Assembly: GCA_024641745.1 (NCBI GenBank)
Contig: JAHECL010000011.1
Span: 1 to 39,387, forward strand
Direction of reading: 5' to 3'
DNA: 39,387 nt
DNA from: Gemmatimonadota bacterium
Lineage (GTDB): Bacteria > Gemmatimonadota > Gemmatimonadetes > Gemmatimonadales > GWC2-71-9
Shown: positions 1 to 9,363 of the stretch, in pieces
Layout of the letters: each line of letters starts with the position of its first letter
How positions within the stretch are numbered: the stretch's first letter is position 1
The notes under the pieces: model-generated
The model's database searches: none
What the model was told of the DNA's origin: nothing
Seen by the model: only the letters and a program-made list of their open reading frames with translations
Position numbers and translations under genes: made by a program

Positions 1-1
1 C

Positions 2-79
2 CGCACGAGCGCGATCGAGGGGCGGTTCGGCATCGGCGACGTGCCGGATGTCCGGATCCTGCTGACGGTCGGGCTCTAG
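2..79 (+). CDS. C-terminal end of an unidentified protein, truncated by window start (...RTSAIEGRFGIGDVPDVRILLTVGL*)
   Basis: Open frame from the window edge to TAG at 77-79, followed directly by a terminator hairpin. Confidence 0.4.
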   Translation, partial: RTSAIEGRFGIGDVPDVRILLTVGL

Positions 80-102
80 CCGACCTGCGCCGCCACCCCG
101 AG

Positions 103-132
103 AGGGCCCGGAGCGACTGCTCCGGGCCCTTT
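103..132 (+). terminator. Rho-independent-type terminator
   Basis: Perfect stem GGGCCCGGAGC / GCTCCGGGCCC with GACT loop, extended by an A-T pair and followed by TTT. Confidence 0.75.
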
Positions 133-155
133 CACGTTCCGGGAGCGAGGATCCA

Positions 156-183
156 TTGACTTCGGGGTTTCTTCGGGTACAAT
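156..183 (+). promoter_or_regulatory. sigma70-like promoter of the dnaE2-like gene
   Basis: TTGACT - 16 nt - TACAAT, 47 nt upstream of the GTG at 231. Confidence 0.6.
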
Positions 184-230
184 AGAAAGGCAGTGCAGCT
201 CCCTGATCCCCGGCGCCGGCAGGACGTACC

Positions 231-3200
231 GTGTCACCGCCCTTCACGCATCTCCACGTCCACAGTCATTTCTCCTTCGGCTTCGGCGCCTCCAGCCCCG
301 GCGCGCTGGTCGACGCCGCGCTCGCCCGCGGCTTCCGTACCCTCGCCTGCACCGACACCAACGGCGTCTACGGCGCGGTGGAGTTCCAGCAGGCCGCCGA
401 GTCGGCGGGCATCCGACCGATCCTCGGCGCGCACCTGGAGCTCGATGATCAGGAGGCGGTCGCCCTCGCGATGGACGAGAAGGGATGGGGGGCGCTGTGC
501 CGTGGAATCACGAAGATCCATTGGAGGGACAACGGGCAGGCGGGGAAGCGGGGAGGCGGGGCAGCATCATTGGCCGAGATGGTCGCACCGGACCGCAACG
601 GACTCATCCTCCTCTCGCGCTCCATTCCCTTCCTTGAGCGGGTGCGTGCACTGAGCGGCCCCGCCGATCTCCATGCCGAACTGGTACCGGGCCGCGAGCG
701 CCACGGCGTGCTGGCCGCCGCACGGCGACTCGGCCTGAAGGTGGCAGCCACCAACGCCGTCGCCTTCGCCAATCCGGAAGACTGGGCCCGCCACCGGCTC
801 CTGGTGGCCATCGGACAGAACACCACGCTGGCGGCACTCGAGGCACCTGCCCCACGGTCGTCCTGGCTCCGCCCGGCAGCCGACCTGTCCCATGCATTCC
901 CCGACTGCCCCGAAGCGCTCACCGCCGCGGAGGAGATTGCCGACCGCTGCCGCTGGCGGATGCCGCTGGGCCGGGTCGTGCCGCCGCGGATGACCGACCG
1001 CTCCGACGCCCTCGAGCAGCTCCGTGCCCTGGCCTATGCCGGCGCCGAGCGCCGGTATGGCACCGTGGCACCGGTCACCCGCGACCGGCTGGAGCACGAA
1101 CTGGCCATCATCGGGATGAAGGGCTTCGCCGACTACTTCCTGGTGGTGCACGACATCGTCGCCCACGGCCCCACCCACTGCGGCCGCGGTTCCGTCGCCA
1201 ACTCGGTGGTCAGCTACTGCCTCGGCATCACCCACGTCGAGCCGCTCGGCGCCGGCCTCCTCTTCGAACGCTTCCTCAACCCGGCACGCACCGACCCGCC
1301 CGACATCGACCTCGACTTTCCCTGGGACGAGCGCGACCGGGTGCTGGCCTACGTGTTCCGCCGCTATCCCTTCCCGCGCGCGGCGATGGTGTCCAACCAC
1401 AACTGCTTTCGGCTCCGCGGCGCCCTGCGCGAGGTGGCCAAGGTGCACGGCCGCCCCGCCGGCGAAATCCGCGAGGTCACCCGGCGCATCCCCTGGTATC
1501 ACGAAGGAGAGCCGCTCGACCGCCTCCTCGCCACCCACCCCAACTTCCAGGGCCTCGATCTCCCGAAGGCCTGGCAGGGCTTCGCCCGCGAGGCGGAGCC
1601 GCTGGTCGGCGTGCCAAGACACCTGTCGCTGCATCCGGGCGGGGTCGTCATCGTGCCGACGGCGCTGACCGATCACGTGCCGCTGGAGCGCGCGGTGAAG
1701 CGGCTCGAGGGGGCGCCGGCGCTGACCGTCCCGGTCATCCAGTTCGAGAAGGACGGCGCCGAGGACGCCGGGCTCGTGAAGATCGACCTCCTCGGCAACC
1801 GCTCGCTGGCCGTCATCCGTGACGCCATCAGCGCCGTGCGCGCCAACACCGGCCACCCGATCGACTACACCTCGCAGGAGGCGGGGGACGACCCCGCGAC
1901 CAGGGCGCTCTTCCGGACCGGCCAGACGATGGGCGTCTTCTACACCGAGAGCCCCGCCTCCCGGCAGCTCTGCGCCAAGTCGCGCGCCGACACCTTCGAA
2001 TTGCTGGTGCTCAACACCAGCATCATCCGGCCCGCCTCCAACCGCTTCATCCGGCAATACCTCTCCCGGCTCCACGGCGAGCCGTACGAACCGCTCCATC
2101 CCGTCCTGCGCGACACCCTCGCCGGCACCTTCGGGATCATGGTGTACCAGGAAGACGTGGTGCATGTCTGCCGGGACTACGCCGGGATGTCGCTGGCCGA
2201 CGCCGACGGCCTCCGCAAGTCGCTGCAGAAGAAGCGCCCCACCCGGCAGCTGGCGACCTACGCCGCCGAGTTCCTCCGCGGTGCGCGCGCCCTCGGCCGG
2301 GACGACGCGACCACGGAGCAGGTCTGGCAGATGGTGATGTCGTTCTCCGGCTACAGCTTCTGCAAGGGCCACTCGGCGTCGTACATCCAGGTGGCGCAGC
2401 AGGCCTGCTACCTCCGCGCCAACCATCCAGCCGAGTTCATGGCCGCGGTACTCGCCAACGGCGGGGGGTTCTACCACCCCTTCGCCTACGTGGCCGAAGC
2501 GCGGCGGATGGGCGTCACCATCCTGTCGCCGGACGTGAACGCCAGCGGCATCCGCACCACCGGCAACGGGAACGAGCTGCGCATCGGCCTGCAGTTCATC
2601 AAGGGGCTGTCCGCGACCGGCGCCGAGGCGATTGCCGCGGCGCAGGTCTATTCCAGCCTTGCCGATCTCCGTGCGCGTGCGCGACTCTCGAACGACGACC
2701 TCCGCGTCCTGATCAAGGCCGGCGCATGCGACAGCCTCGCCGACGGGATGACCCGGCCGATGATGCTGTGGGCGGTGGACAGCGAGGCGGGCAGGCAGGG
2801 AGACGGGAGGGCCGTTGATCTGCTGCCTCCCTGTTTCTCTGCCTCCCTGCCCCGCCTCCCCGAATACACCGCGGAGCGCCGCCGCCACGACCAATACGCC
2901 TCCCTCGGCTTCCTGACCGCGCACCATCCGATGGCGCTCTACGCCGACCGGCTGCGGCGCTTCCGCCTGGTCCGGAGCGCCGACTTGCCGACGCACGTCG
3001 GGACGAGCGTCGTCCTGGCGGGGATGCTCACCACCGCCAAGCCGGTGCACACTGCCGCCGACGAGCCGATGCAGTTCGCCACCTTCGACGACGGCGACGG
3101 CCTGGTCGAGGCGGTGCTCTTTCCCGAGGTGTACCGGACGCGCGGGCACATCCTCTTCGACCAGGGTCCCTTCCTCCTGCGGGGCAAGGTGGAGGAGGAG

Positions 3201-3272
3201 TTCGGGGCGATCACGGTCACCGTCACCCACCTCGAGCGGGTCGAGCGCCTGCTGGACCGCCGTCGGTCCTGA
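231..3272 (+). CDS. dnaE2: DNA polymerase III alpha subunit, error-prone DnaE2/ImuC-like
   Basis: N-terminal PHP (HLHVHSHFSF), PDIDLDF and GLVKIDLLG catalytic aspartate motifs, C-terminal OB fold, no tau-binding tail, 1013 aa; GTG start. Confidence 0.85.
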   Translation: MSPPFTHLHVHSHFSFGFGASSPGALVDAALARGFRTLACTDTNGVYGAVEFQQAAESAGIRPILGAHLELDDQEAVALAMDEKGWGALCRGITKIHWRDNGQAGKRGGGAASLAEMVAPDRNGLILLSRSIPFLERVRALSGPADLHAELVPGRERHGVLAAARRLGLKVAATNAVAFANPEDWARHRLLVAIGQNTTLAALEAPAPRSSWLRPAADLSHAFPDCPEALTAAEEIADRCRWRMPLGRVVPPRMTDRSDALEQLRALAYAGAERRYGTVAPVTRDRLEHELAIIGMKGFADYFLVVHDIVAHGPTHCGRGSVANSVVSYCLGITHVEPLGAGLLFERFLNPARTDPPDIDLDFPWDERDRVLAYVFRRYPFPRAAMVSNHNCFRLRGALREVAKVHGRPAGEIREVTRRIPWYHEGEPLDRLLATHPNFQGLDLPKAWQGFAREAEPLVGVPRHLSLHPGGVVIVPTALTDHVPLERAVKRLEGAPALTVPVIQFEKDGAEDAGLVKIDLLGNRSLAVIRDAISAVRANTGHPIDYTSQEAGDDPATRALFRTGQTMGVFYTESPASRQLCAKSRADTFELLVLNTSIIRPASNRFIRQYLSRLHGEPYEPLHPVLRDTLAGTFGIMVYQEDVVHVCRDYAGMSLADADGLRKSLQKKRPTRQLATYAAEFLRGARALGRDDATTEQVWQMVMSFSGYSFCKGHSASYIQVAQQACYLRANHPAEFMAAVLANGGGFYHPFAYVAEARRMGVTILSPDVNASGIRTTGNGNELRIGLQFIKGLSATGAEAIAAAQVYSSLADLRARARLSNDDLRVLIKAGACDSLADGMTRPMMLWAVDSEAGRQGDGRAVDLLPPCFSASLPRLPEYTAERRRHDQYASLGFLTAHHPMALYADRLRRFRLVRSADLPTHVGTSVVLAGMLTTAKPVHTAADEPMQFATFDDGDGLVEAVLFPEVYRTRGHILFDQGPFLLRGKVEEEFGAITVTVTHLERVERLLDRRRS
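534..565 (+). repeat. Four tandem octamers GGGCAGGC-GGGGAAGC-GGGGAGGC-GGGGCAGC inside the dnaE2-like gene
   Basis: Direct reading; period exactly 8 nt. Confidence 0.8.
2784..2861 (+). repeat. Inverted arrangement of the same octamer family inside the dnaE2-like gene
   Basis: Forward arm GGGCAGGC-AGGGAGAC-GGGAGGGC (2789-2812); reverse arm 2822-2861 reads GGGGAGGC...AGGGAGGC-AGAGAAAC-AGGGAGGC on the minus strand. Confidence 0.65.
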
Positions 3273-3339
3273 CCGGGGTTCCGGTGGACGGCGGCGCGCC
3301 TATCTTGGAGGCAGCCTCCTTCCCCCATGCGAGAGCCGG

Positions 3340-5808
3340 ATGCGCCCTGCCGCCCTGACCACCACCGCCCTGCTGTTGCTCCTGGCCGTGCCGATCGCGG
3401 CACAGAACACCGTCACCACGGGGCCGAAGTCGCCCAGGCCGGCGGCAGACTCCGCGTTGGCGGCGCCGGCACCTATCCCGCTTGCCGACATCCCCAACCG
3501 GGCCCAGACCGTCGAGTTCCGACTGGACGAGATCCGGCAGGTCATCCCCCGCGACCGCGCCGTCGCCCAGGTGGCGAAGGCCTACGCGGCTGCACAGGAC
3601 ACCATCCAGGAGCTGATGACGCTCCAGTCGCGACCCGGCCAGGCCCGCACCACCAAGCGGTCGCTGACCGACATCCACAACGAGTGGCTGCGGCGCATCG
3701 ACCAGGTCAAGGGTTGGCAATCCACCGTCAGCAACCGCACCAACGCCCTCAGCAACATCCAGGCGGAGCTGGCCACTCGCCGCTCGACGTGGCGGCTGAC
3801 GCAGGCTGCCGCGGTCAGGGACGGGGCTCCCTCCGACATCCTCGAGCTGACGGCGGGGGTGATCCGGAACACCGCCGGCGTGGAAGACACCGTCTCCCAG
3901 CGCTTGCGCACGGTCCTCCAGCTCCAGTCACAGCTCTCGCGGACACTCACCACGCTCCAGCAGTCGGCCGAGCAGGTGAACGAGCAACTCGCCTCGATTC
4001 GCCGGGACCTGCTCCGCTTCGACGCGCCGCCCCTCTGGAAGGGCCTCGGCACCAGGCCCGGCGCCCCCGGGGTCGTGACGACGGCACGCGAGGGGCTCTC
4101 GCGGACGCGCGACGAGGTCAACTACTTCCTCGAGGTGTATCGCCTTCCGGTCTACTTCCATCTTGCCTCGACTGTCGGCATTCTCTTCGCCATCGTCTGG
4201 TTCCGGCGCAAGCTCGAACCGCACACCGCCGAGCAGCCGGCGGCCTCGGCGCGGCGCGTGCTCGACCGCCCGGTCGCGGGCGCGCTCCTGATCAGCGCGC
4301 TGGGCGTCCTGTTCCTCTACACGCGTGCCCCGCTCGCGGCCTACGACCTGGCGCTCCTGGTCACGATCCCCGCGGTGCTGCGCCTGCTTCCCAGCTTCCT
4401 CCCGGCCAACCTGCTCCGCCCCGCCATCGCCGGATCCCTGCTCTTCGCCGTGCAACGGATCGGCGGCATGCTCCTGAGCGGTTCCATGTACCAGCGGCCG
4501 GGCAACCTCGCCATCGGCCTGCTGGCGGGCGGTGCGCTGCTCTGGCTGCTGCGGCGCGGCGGCGAGCTCGAGCGGCTCGGTGCCACCGGGTACGCGCGCG
4601 CGCTGCAGGCCTCGGCACGACTGGCGGCGACCGTCTTCCTGATCGGCGTCATCGCCAACATCCTCGGCAACGCCTCGCTCGCGCTGGTCCTCATCAACGG
4701 CATGCTCGCGAGCTCCTACCTGCTGCTCGTCGTCGTGGCGGCGGTGCGGATCATCAACGGCCTCCTCGTGGTCGCGATCCGGTCCGAGGCCGTCAGCGCC
4801 TCGCGCTATGTCGCCCAGAGAAAGGATGCCCTGGTCCGCACCGGCGTCGGGTTCGTGCACCTGGCGGCGGCCATCGGGTGGCTCGCGATCACCCTCCTGG
4901 TGTTCGACCTCCTGGCCCCGGCGGAAGCGCTGGTTCGCCGTGTCCTCTCGGCGTCGCTCGTCGTGGGCGAGCTCCACCTCTCCCTGGGCGCGGCGCTCAC
5001 CTTCGTCACGACCCTCTGGGTGAGCTACCTGGTGAGCCGGACCGCGTCCGACGTGCTGGAGTCGGACGTCCTCTCCCGCGTCGACATGCCGCGCGGGCTC
5101 CCCAACGTCATCGGGCGCCTGACGCGGTATACCCTGATCGGGCTCGGCTTCATCTTCGCCCTGGCGGCGATCGGCCTCCAGCTGACCCAGCTCACCCTCA
5201 TCGGCGGCGCGCTCGGCGTCGGCGTCGGATTCGGCCTCCAGAACATCGTCGCCAACTTCGTGTCGGGGCTGACCCTCGCCTTCGAGCGCCCGATCCGGGA
5301 GGGCGACCTCATCGAGGTGCAGCAGCTGCAGGGCGAGGTGAAGCACATCGGCTTCCGGGCGAGCGTCATCCGCAGCTTCGAGGGGGCGGAGGTCATCGTC
5401 CCCAACTCCGCGCTGACCGCCAATAATGTCACCAACTGGACGCTCTCCGACCCGCATCGACGCCTGGCGATCGACGTCGGCGTGGCCTACGGCTCGGACC
5501 CGGACCGCGTCCTCGAGCTGCTGCGCCTGCTCCCGTCGCAGCATGCCTCGATCCTCAAGGAGCCGGCGCCGCAGGCGCTCTTCACCGGGTTCGGCGACAG
5601 CGCGCTCAACTTCGAGGTCCGGTTCTGGATCACCGATGCCGCCCACACGCCGTCGATCCGCAGCGAAGTCACCACCGCCATCAACAACGCCCTCACCGCA
5701 GCGGGGATCGAGATCCCCTTCCCGCAGCGCGACCTGCACCTGCGCTCCGTCGACGGGCCAGCCGCTGCACAGCTCCGCGGCGCTCCGTCCAGCAAGGAGA
5801 CCACCTGA
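3340..5808 (+). CDS. MscS-family mechanosensitive ion channel, large MscK-like form with signal peptide
   Basis: Signal peptide, multiple TM helices, MscS core IGGALGVGVGFGLQNIVANFVSGLTLAFERPIREGDLIEV. Confidence 0.9.
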   Translation: MRPAALTTTALLLLLAVPIAAQNTVTTGPKSPRPAADSALAAPAPIPLADIPNRAQTVEFRLDEIRQVIPRDRAVAQVAKAYAAAQDTIQELMTLQSRPGQARTTKRSLTDIHNEWLRRIDQVKGWQSTVSNRTNALSNIQAELATRRSTWRLTQAAAVRDGAPSDILELTAGVIRNTAGVEDTVSQRLRTVLQLQSQLSRTLTTLQQSAEQVNEQLASIRRDLLRFDAPPLWKGLGTRPGAPGVVTTAREGLSRTRDEVNYFLEVYRLPVYFHLASTVGILFAIVWFRRKLEPHTAEQPAASARRVLDRPVAGALLISALGVLFLYTRAPLAAYDLALLVTIPAVLRLLPSFLPANLLRPAIAGSLLFAVQRIGGMLLSGSMYQRPGNLAIGLLAGGALLWLLRRGGELERLGATGYARALQASARLAATVFLIGVIANILGNASLALVLINGMLASSYLLLVVVAAVRIINGLLVVAIRSEAVSASRYVAQRKDALVRTGVGFVHLAAAIGWLAITLLVFDLLAPAEALVRRVLSASLVVGELHLSLGAALTFVTTLWVSYLVSRTASDVLESDVLSRVDMPRGLPNVIGRLTRYTLIGLGFIFALAAIGLQLTQLTLIGGALGVGVGFGLQNIVANFVSGLTLAFERPIREGDLIEVQQLQGEVKHIGFRASVIRSFEGAEVIVPNSALTANNVTNWTLSDPHRRLAIDVGVAYGSDPDRVLELLRLLPSQHASILKEPAPQALFTGFGDSALNFEVRFWITDAAHTPSIRSEVTTAINNALTAAGIEIPFPQRDLHLRSVDGPAAAQLRGAPSSKETT

Positions 5809-6977
5809 TGCGACAGCTGCTCCGTCCGGCGCTGGCCGCCACGGCATTCCTCGGCCTCTTCCTCACCTGCGCCGGTGATCCCGCCGGGACGACCCTGCCG
5901 CCCGGCGCGGTCGCGGTGCACCTCGAGGAGGTCGTGAAGGGCCTGAATATGCCGGTCCTGCTCACCGTCGCCCCCGGCGACACCGCCCGGCTCTTCGTCG
6001 TCGAAAAGCGGGGCACCATCCGGATCATCAAGAACGGCACGCTCCTGCCGTCGCCGTTCATCGACCTGAGCGACCGCGTCACCACCCGGAGCGAGCAGGG
6101 CCTGCTTGGCATGGCCTTCCATCCCACGGACGGCCGCGTGGTCCTGAGCTACACGATCGAGGGAAGCGCTGGCGGCGGACGCTCCCGGATTGCCACATTC
6201 ACGCCCGGCGCGAATCCCGACGTCCTCGACCCGGCCACCGAGCAGATCGTGCTGACCCTGGACCAGCCCTACGGCAACCACAACGGCGGCAACGTCGTCT
6301 TCGGCCCCGACGGCTACCTCTACACCGGCTACGGCGACGGCGGCAGCGGCGGCGACCCGCAGGGGCACGGCCAGAACCGCGACGACCTCCTCGGTTCCCT
6401 GCTCCGACTCGACCTCGACCACGGCCTGCCGTACACCGTGCCCGCCGACAATCCCTTTGTCGGTCAGGCCGGCATGCGCGGCGAGGTCTGGAACTGGGGA
6501 ATGCGGAACCCCTGGCGCTTCAGCTTCGACCGTACCACCGGCGACCTCTACATCGCCGACGTCGGCCAGAACGCGTGGGAAGAAGTCGACGTGCAGCCCG
6601 GCACCAGCGCGGGCGGGGAAAACTACGGGTGGGCCATCATGGAAGGGGATCACTGCTACAAGAGCATGGTGTGCGACAAGCAGGGCCTGGTGAGGCCGGT
6701 GCTCGAGTACGGGCACAACGACGGCTGCTCGATCACCGGCGGCTTCGTGTACCGCGGGCAGGCGATTCCGGCGCTGGCTGGCACCTATTTCTACGGCGAC
6801 TACTGCAACGGCTGGGTCCGGAGCTTCGTGTACCGGAACGGCGCGGCGACCGATGCCGCCTCCTGGCCGACGCTCGACACGAAGCAGCAGATCACGAGCT
6901 TCGGGGAGGATGCGCACGGGGAGCTGTACATCGTGCTCGCGGGAGGCACCATCTACCGGATCGCCCCGGGGAGCTGA
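5808..6977 (+). CDS. PQQ-dependent sugar (glucose/sorbosone-type) dehydrogenase, exported
   Basis: Family motifs (GLLGMAFHP, NHNGGNVVFGPDGYLYTGYGDGG, ENYGWAIMEG, GGFVYRG); starts on TGATG overlap with the MscS gene. Confidence 0.85.
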   Translation: MRQLLRPALAATAFLGLFLTCAGDPAGTTLPPGAVAVHLEEVVKGLNMPVLLTVAPGDTARLFVVEKRGTIRIIKNGTLLPSPFIDLSDRVTTRSEQGLLGMAFHPTDGRVVLSYTIEGSAGGGRSRIATFTPGANPDVLDPATEQIVLTLDQPYGNHNGGNVVFGPDGYLYTGYGDGGSGGDPQGHGQNRDDLLGSLLRLDLDHGLPYTVPADNPFVGQAGMRGEVWNWGMRNPWRFSFDRTTGDLYIADVGQNAWEEVDVQPGTSAGGENYGWAIMEGDHCYKSMVCDKQGLVRPVLEYGHNDGCSITGGFVYRGQAIPALAGTYFYGDYCNGWVRSFVYRNGAATDAASWPTLDTKQQITSFGEDAHGELYIVLAGGTIYRIAPGS

Positions 6978-6978
6978 G

Positions 6979-7938
6979 GTGGGCGAGCCCGATGCGGTCC
7001 CGTCCATCGAGGAACTGGTCCGGCTCCGCGAATCATTGCCGCCCGAGGTGCATTTCGGCACCTCGTCGTGGAACTACGCGGGATGGCAGGGGCTGATCTA
7101 CCACCAGCAGTACCCGAAGACCGGCGCCAGCGGAAAGATGCTGGCCGAATATGCGAAGTGGCCGCTCTTCTCCACCGTCGGCATCGATTCCAGCTTCTAC
7201 AACCCGCTCTCGCCGAAGACGCTCTCGGAGTATGCGGCGGCGCTGCCGCCCGGCTTCCGCTGCGTGAGCAAGGTCTGGGACCGGATCACGGTGCACACCC
7301 ACAGCAAGATGCGGGACAAGGCGCACGCCGGGCAGCCCAATCCCGACTTCCTCAATCCCGAGCTCTTCGTCGAAGCGGTGCTGAATCCCTGCCTCGACCA
7401 CTTCGGGGATCACCTCGGCCCGTTCGTCTTCGAGTTCCAGGCCATCACCAGGCAGCAGAAGGTGACGCCAGAGGGGTTCGCCGATCTGCTCGACCGATTC
7501 TTCTCGGCGCTTCCGCGCGAGGCGCCCTACGCCGTCGAGGTGCGGAACGAGGAGTACCTCACGCCGGCCTACTTCGCGGTGCTCCGGGAGCACAGCGTGG
7601 GGCATTGCTTCAACTCGTGGACCCGGATGCCCTCCATCGGCGAGCAGCTCGACCTGCCCGGCGCCATCGGCGCGCCGTTCATCGTGGCGCGGGCGCTCCT
7701 CCGGCCGGGGCGGTACTACGCCGCCGCGGTGGATGCGTTCCAGCCGTACGACAAGATCCGGGACCGGAACCCCGAGCTGCGCTCCGACCTCGTGCGGCTC
7801 ATCGAGACGGCCATCAAGGCGAGGATTCCCGCCTATGTGCTGGTGAACAACCGGGCGGAGGGGAGTGCGCCGCTGACGATCGCGGCGGTGGCGCGGATGC
7901 TGACGGAGGGCACAGAACGCGAGACGGCCCGCTCCTAG
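6979..7938 (+). CDS. DUF72 family protein (YecE-like)
   Basis: HFGTSSWNYAGWQG...YPKTG...IDSSFYNPLSPKTL; GTG at 6979 better than the longer ORF start at 6853, which overlaps the upstream gene. Confidence 0.85.
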   Translation: MGEPDAVPSIEELVRLRESLPPEVHFGTSSWNYAGWQGLIYHQQYPKTGASGKMLAEYAKWPLFSTVGIDSSFYNPLSPKTLSEYAAALPPGFRCVSKVWDRITVHTHSKMRDKAHAGQPNPDFLNPELFVEAVLNPCLDHFGDHLGPFVFEFQAITRQQKVTPEGFADLLDRFFSALPREAPYAVEVRNEEYLTPAYFAVLREHSVGHCFNSWTRMPSIGEQLDLPGAIGAPFIVARALLRPGRYYAAAVDAFQPYDKIRDRNPELRSDLVRLIETAIKARIPAYVLVNNRAEGSAPLTIAAVARMLTEGTERETARS

Positions 7939-7950
7939 GAGCGGGCCGTC
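7923..7950. terminator. Bidirectional hairpin between convergent genes
   Basis: 28-nt perfect palindrome GACGGCCCGCTCCTAGGAGCGGGCCGTC containing the stop codon of the DUF72 gene. Confidence 0.6.
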
Positions 7951-7953
7951 GGG

Positions 7954-8334
7954 TCAGGCGCTCGTCGTCGAAGCGGCACGACGCCGTCTCCGCCGTCGTG
8001 GGCCGTCCCGATCGGGGCGCCGCGCCGCCTCGTAGGCCGACTGCACCAGCTCCACCACCTGCTCCGCCGCCTCGCCCGAACCGGACACTTCCACCCAGCG
8101 GCCGAAGCCGGCGTTCTCGTTGACCAGGAAGGGCCGCGCCGCCTTCGTTTCCAGCAGTTCCTCCCGCCGGTCCTCCGGCAGCTTCAGGACCACCAGGTCT
8201 TCCCGCAGGAACGCGAACATCCGGCGCCCGTGAAAATACGCCTCCGCCCCGAACATCTTCCGGGTGGTGACGTTGGGCAGGTCGCGGATCGCGGCATGCA
8301 CCAGGCGGTAGGCATCGGACGTCGGTCGGACCAT
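7954..8334 (-). CDS. TfoX N-terminal domain family protein with basic R-rich tail
   Basis: TRKMFGAEAYFHGRRMFAFLREDLVVLKLPE resembles TfoX_N. Confidence 0.7.
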   Translation of the reverse strand: MVRPTSDAYRLVHAAIRDLPNVTTRKMFGAEAYFHGRRMFAFLREDLVVLKLPEDRREELLETKAARPFLVNENAGFGRWVEVSGSGEAAEQVVELVQSAYEAARRPDRDGPRRRRRRRAASTTSA

Positions 8335-8399
8335 TGGCGCGGCTTCCCCGGGTCAAGTCGAAGGAGGGTCGCTAAGGTGCAGCGCAAACGGCCGGTCCG

Positions 8400-9293
8400 C
8401 TAGTCCTCCTCGGTCCAGAGGCCCACGGTCAGCCGCCACGCGCGCTCCTCACCGGGGTGCAAGGTCGGGGCCACCCCCCAGTCCCCTGCAGCCTCTTGCA
8501 GTCTCCCCGGGGCGCCGATGGATGGCTCGATCGCGCAGTTGTAGTACGGCGCGCTCCCCCCTGGCGCCCACCCGCCACAGTTGAGCCAGAGTCCCACCTG
8601 CGGCACCTCGGCCGGATCCACCAGCAGGTCCACCCACTCCCCCGCCTCCGGATCCTGCAGCAGCACTCTCCCCGAGCTGCCGATGTCGGCGTGGGCCATC
8701 GCCGCCCACCCCGGCTGCTCGGGAAAGGCGAAGGCGTCGCCACTTCCGTCGAGGGGCCACGGCTGGACCTCACCGTACGTCCAGTCGGTCCGCCCGATCA
8801 CCTCCGCGCACCGCACCTGGCTCACCGTGGGGAGGACGATCCGCATCCCCGGACGCACACCGAAGGTGGGGTGCGCCGCCCAGATCCACGGGAACGGATC
8901 GCCACCGAGGTGGCGCACCCGGTAGCGAAAGGTGACGATCGGCTCGCTGACGGAGAGCTGCACCTCCCGCGTGAACTCATAGGGCAGCGCGACCCCCCGT
9001 GCCGTGCCGGAGACTACCGTCCCTTCGGCGTGCTCGTAGATCCGGGACTCCCACCGGGCGGACCAGAGCTCGCCATGATCGGGAAGGGGCGGCATCTTGT
9101 CGGGAGCGCCGGGGATGCGGGAGGGGAGGACGGTCGGGAAGCACTCGTCCCAGCCGCCGCTGTCGGCGGTCTCGACGTAGGAGCTGCCGGGGATGGGGAG
9201 CTGATAGGGGATGTCGGGGTTCCGCCAGAGCCATTCGCGGCCCCGACGGCGCCGGAGGTTGGTGATCTTCATGCCGAGGGTGGGGGCCACCAC
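8400..9293 (-). CDS. Aldose 1-epimerase family protein
   Basis: LGMKITNLRRRRGREWLWRNPDIPYQ, ECFPTVLPSRIPG...LPDHGELW; homologous sequence continues upstream of the GTG at 9293. Confidence 0.75.
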   Translation of the reverse strand: MVAPTLGMKITNLRRRRGREWLWRNPDIPYQLPIPGSSYVETADSGGWDECFPTVLPSRIPGAPDKMPPLPDHGELWSARWESRIYEHAEGTVVSGTARGVALPYEFTREVQLSVSEPIVTFRYRVRHLGGDPFPWIWAAHPTFGVRPGMRIVLPTVSQVRCAEVIGRTDWTYGEVQPWPLDGSGDAFAFPEQPGWAAMAHADIGSSGRVLLQDPEAGEWVDLLVDPAEVPQVGLWLNCGGWAPGGSAPYYNCAIEPSIGAPGRLQEAAGDWGVAPTLHPGEERAWRLTVGLWTEED

Positions 9294-9363
9294 CAGCTCG
9301 AGTTCGTCATTGGAGAGGGAGACGGCGGGGATGCCGCCGAGGGTCAGCTGGCGGATGGTCAGG

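Noticed and set aside
193-654. 153-aa ORF at the window start
   Set aside because: R/S/P-rich alternate frame over the polymerase PHP domain.
567-3230. 887-aa minus-strand ORF antisense to the dnaE2-like gene
   Set aside because: High-GC shadow ORF; composition is unstructured H/G/R/V-rich, and the plus strand encodes a clear polymerase.
8470-8520. G-rich tract in the aldose-epimerase gene (minus GGGGAGACTGCAAGAGGCTGCAGGGGACTGGGG)
   Set aside because: Resembles the octamer family but does not keep the 8-nt period; too weak to include.
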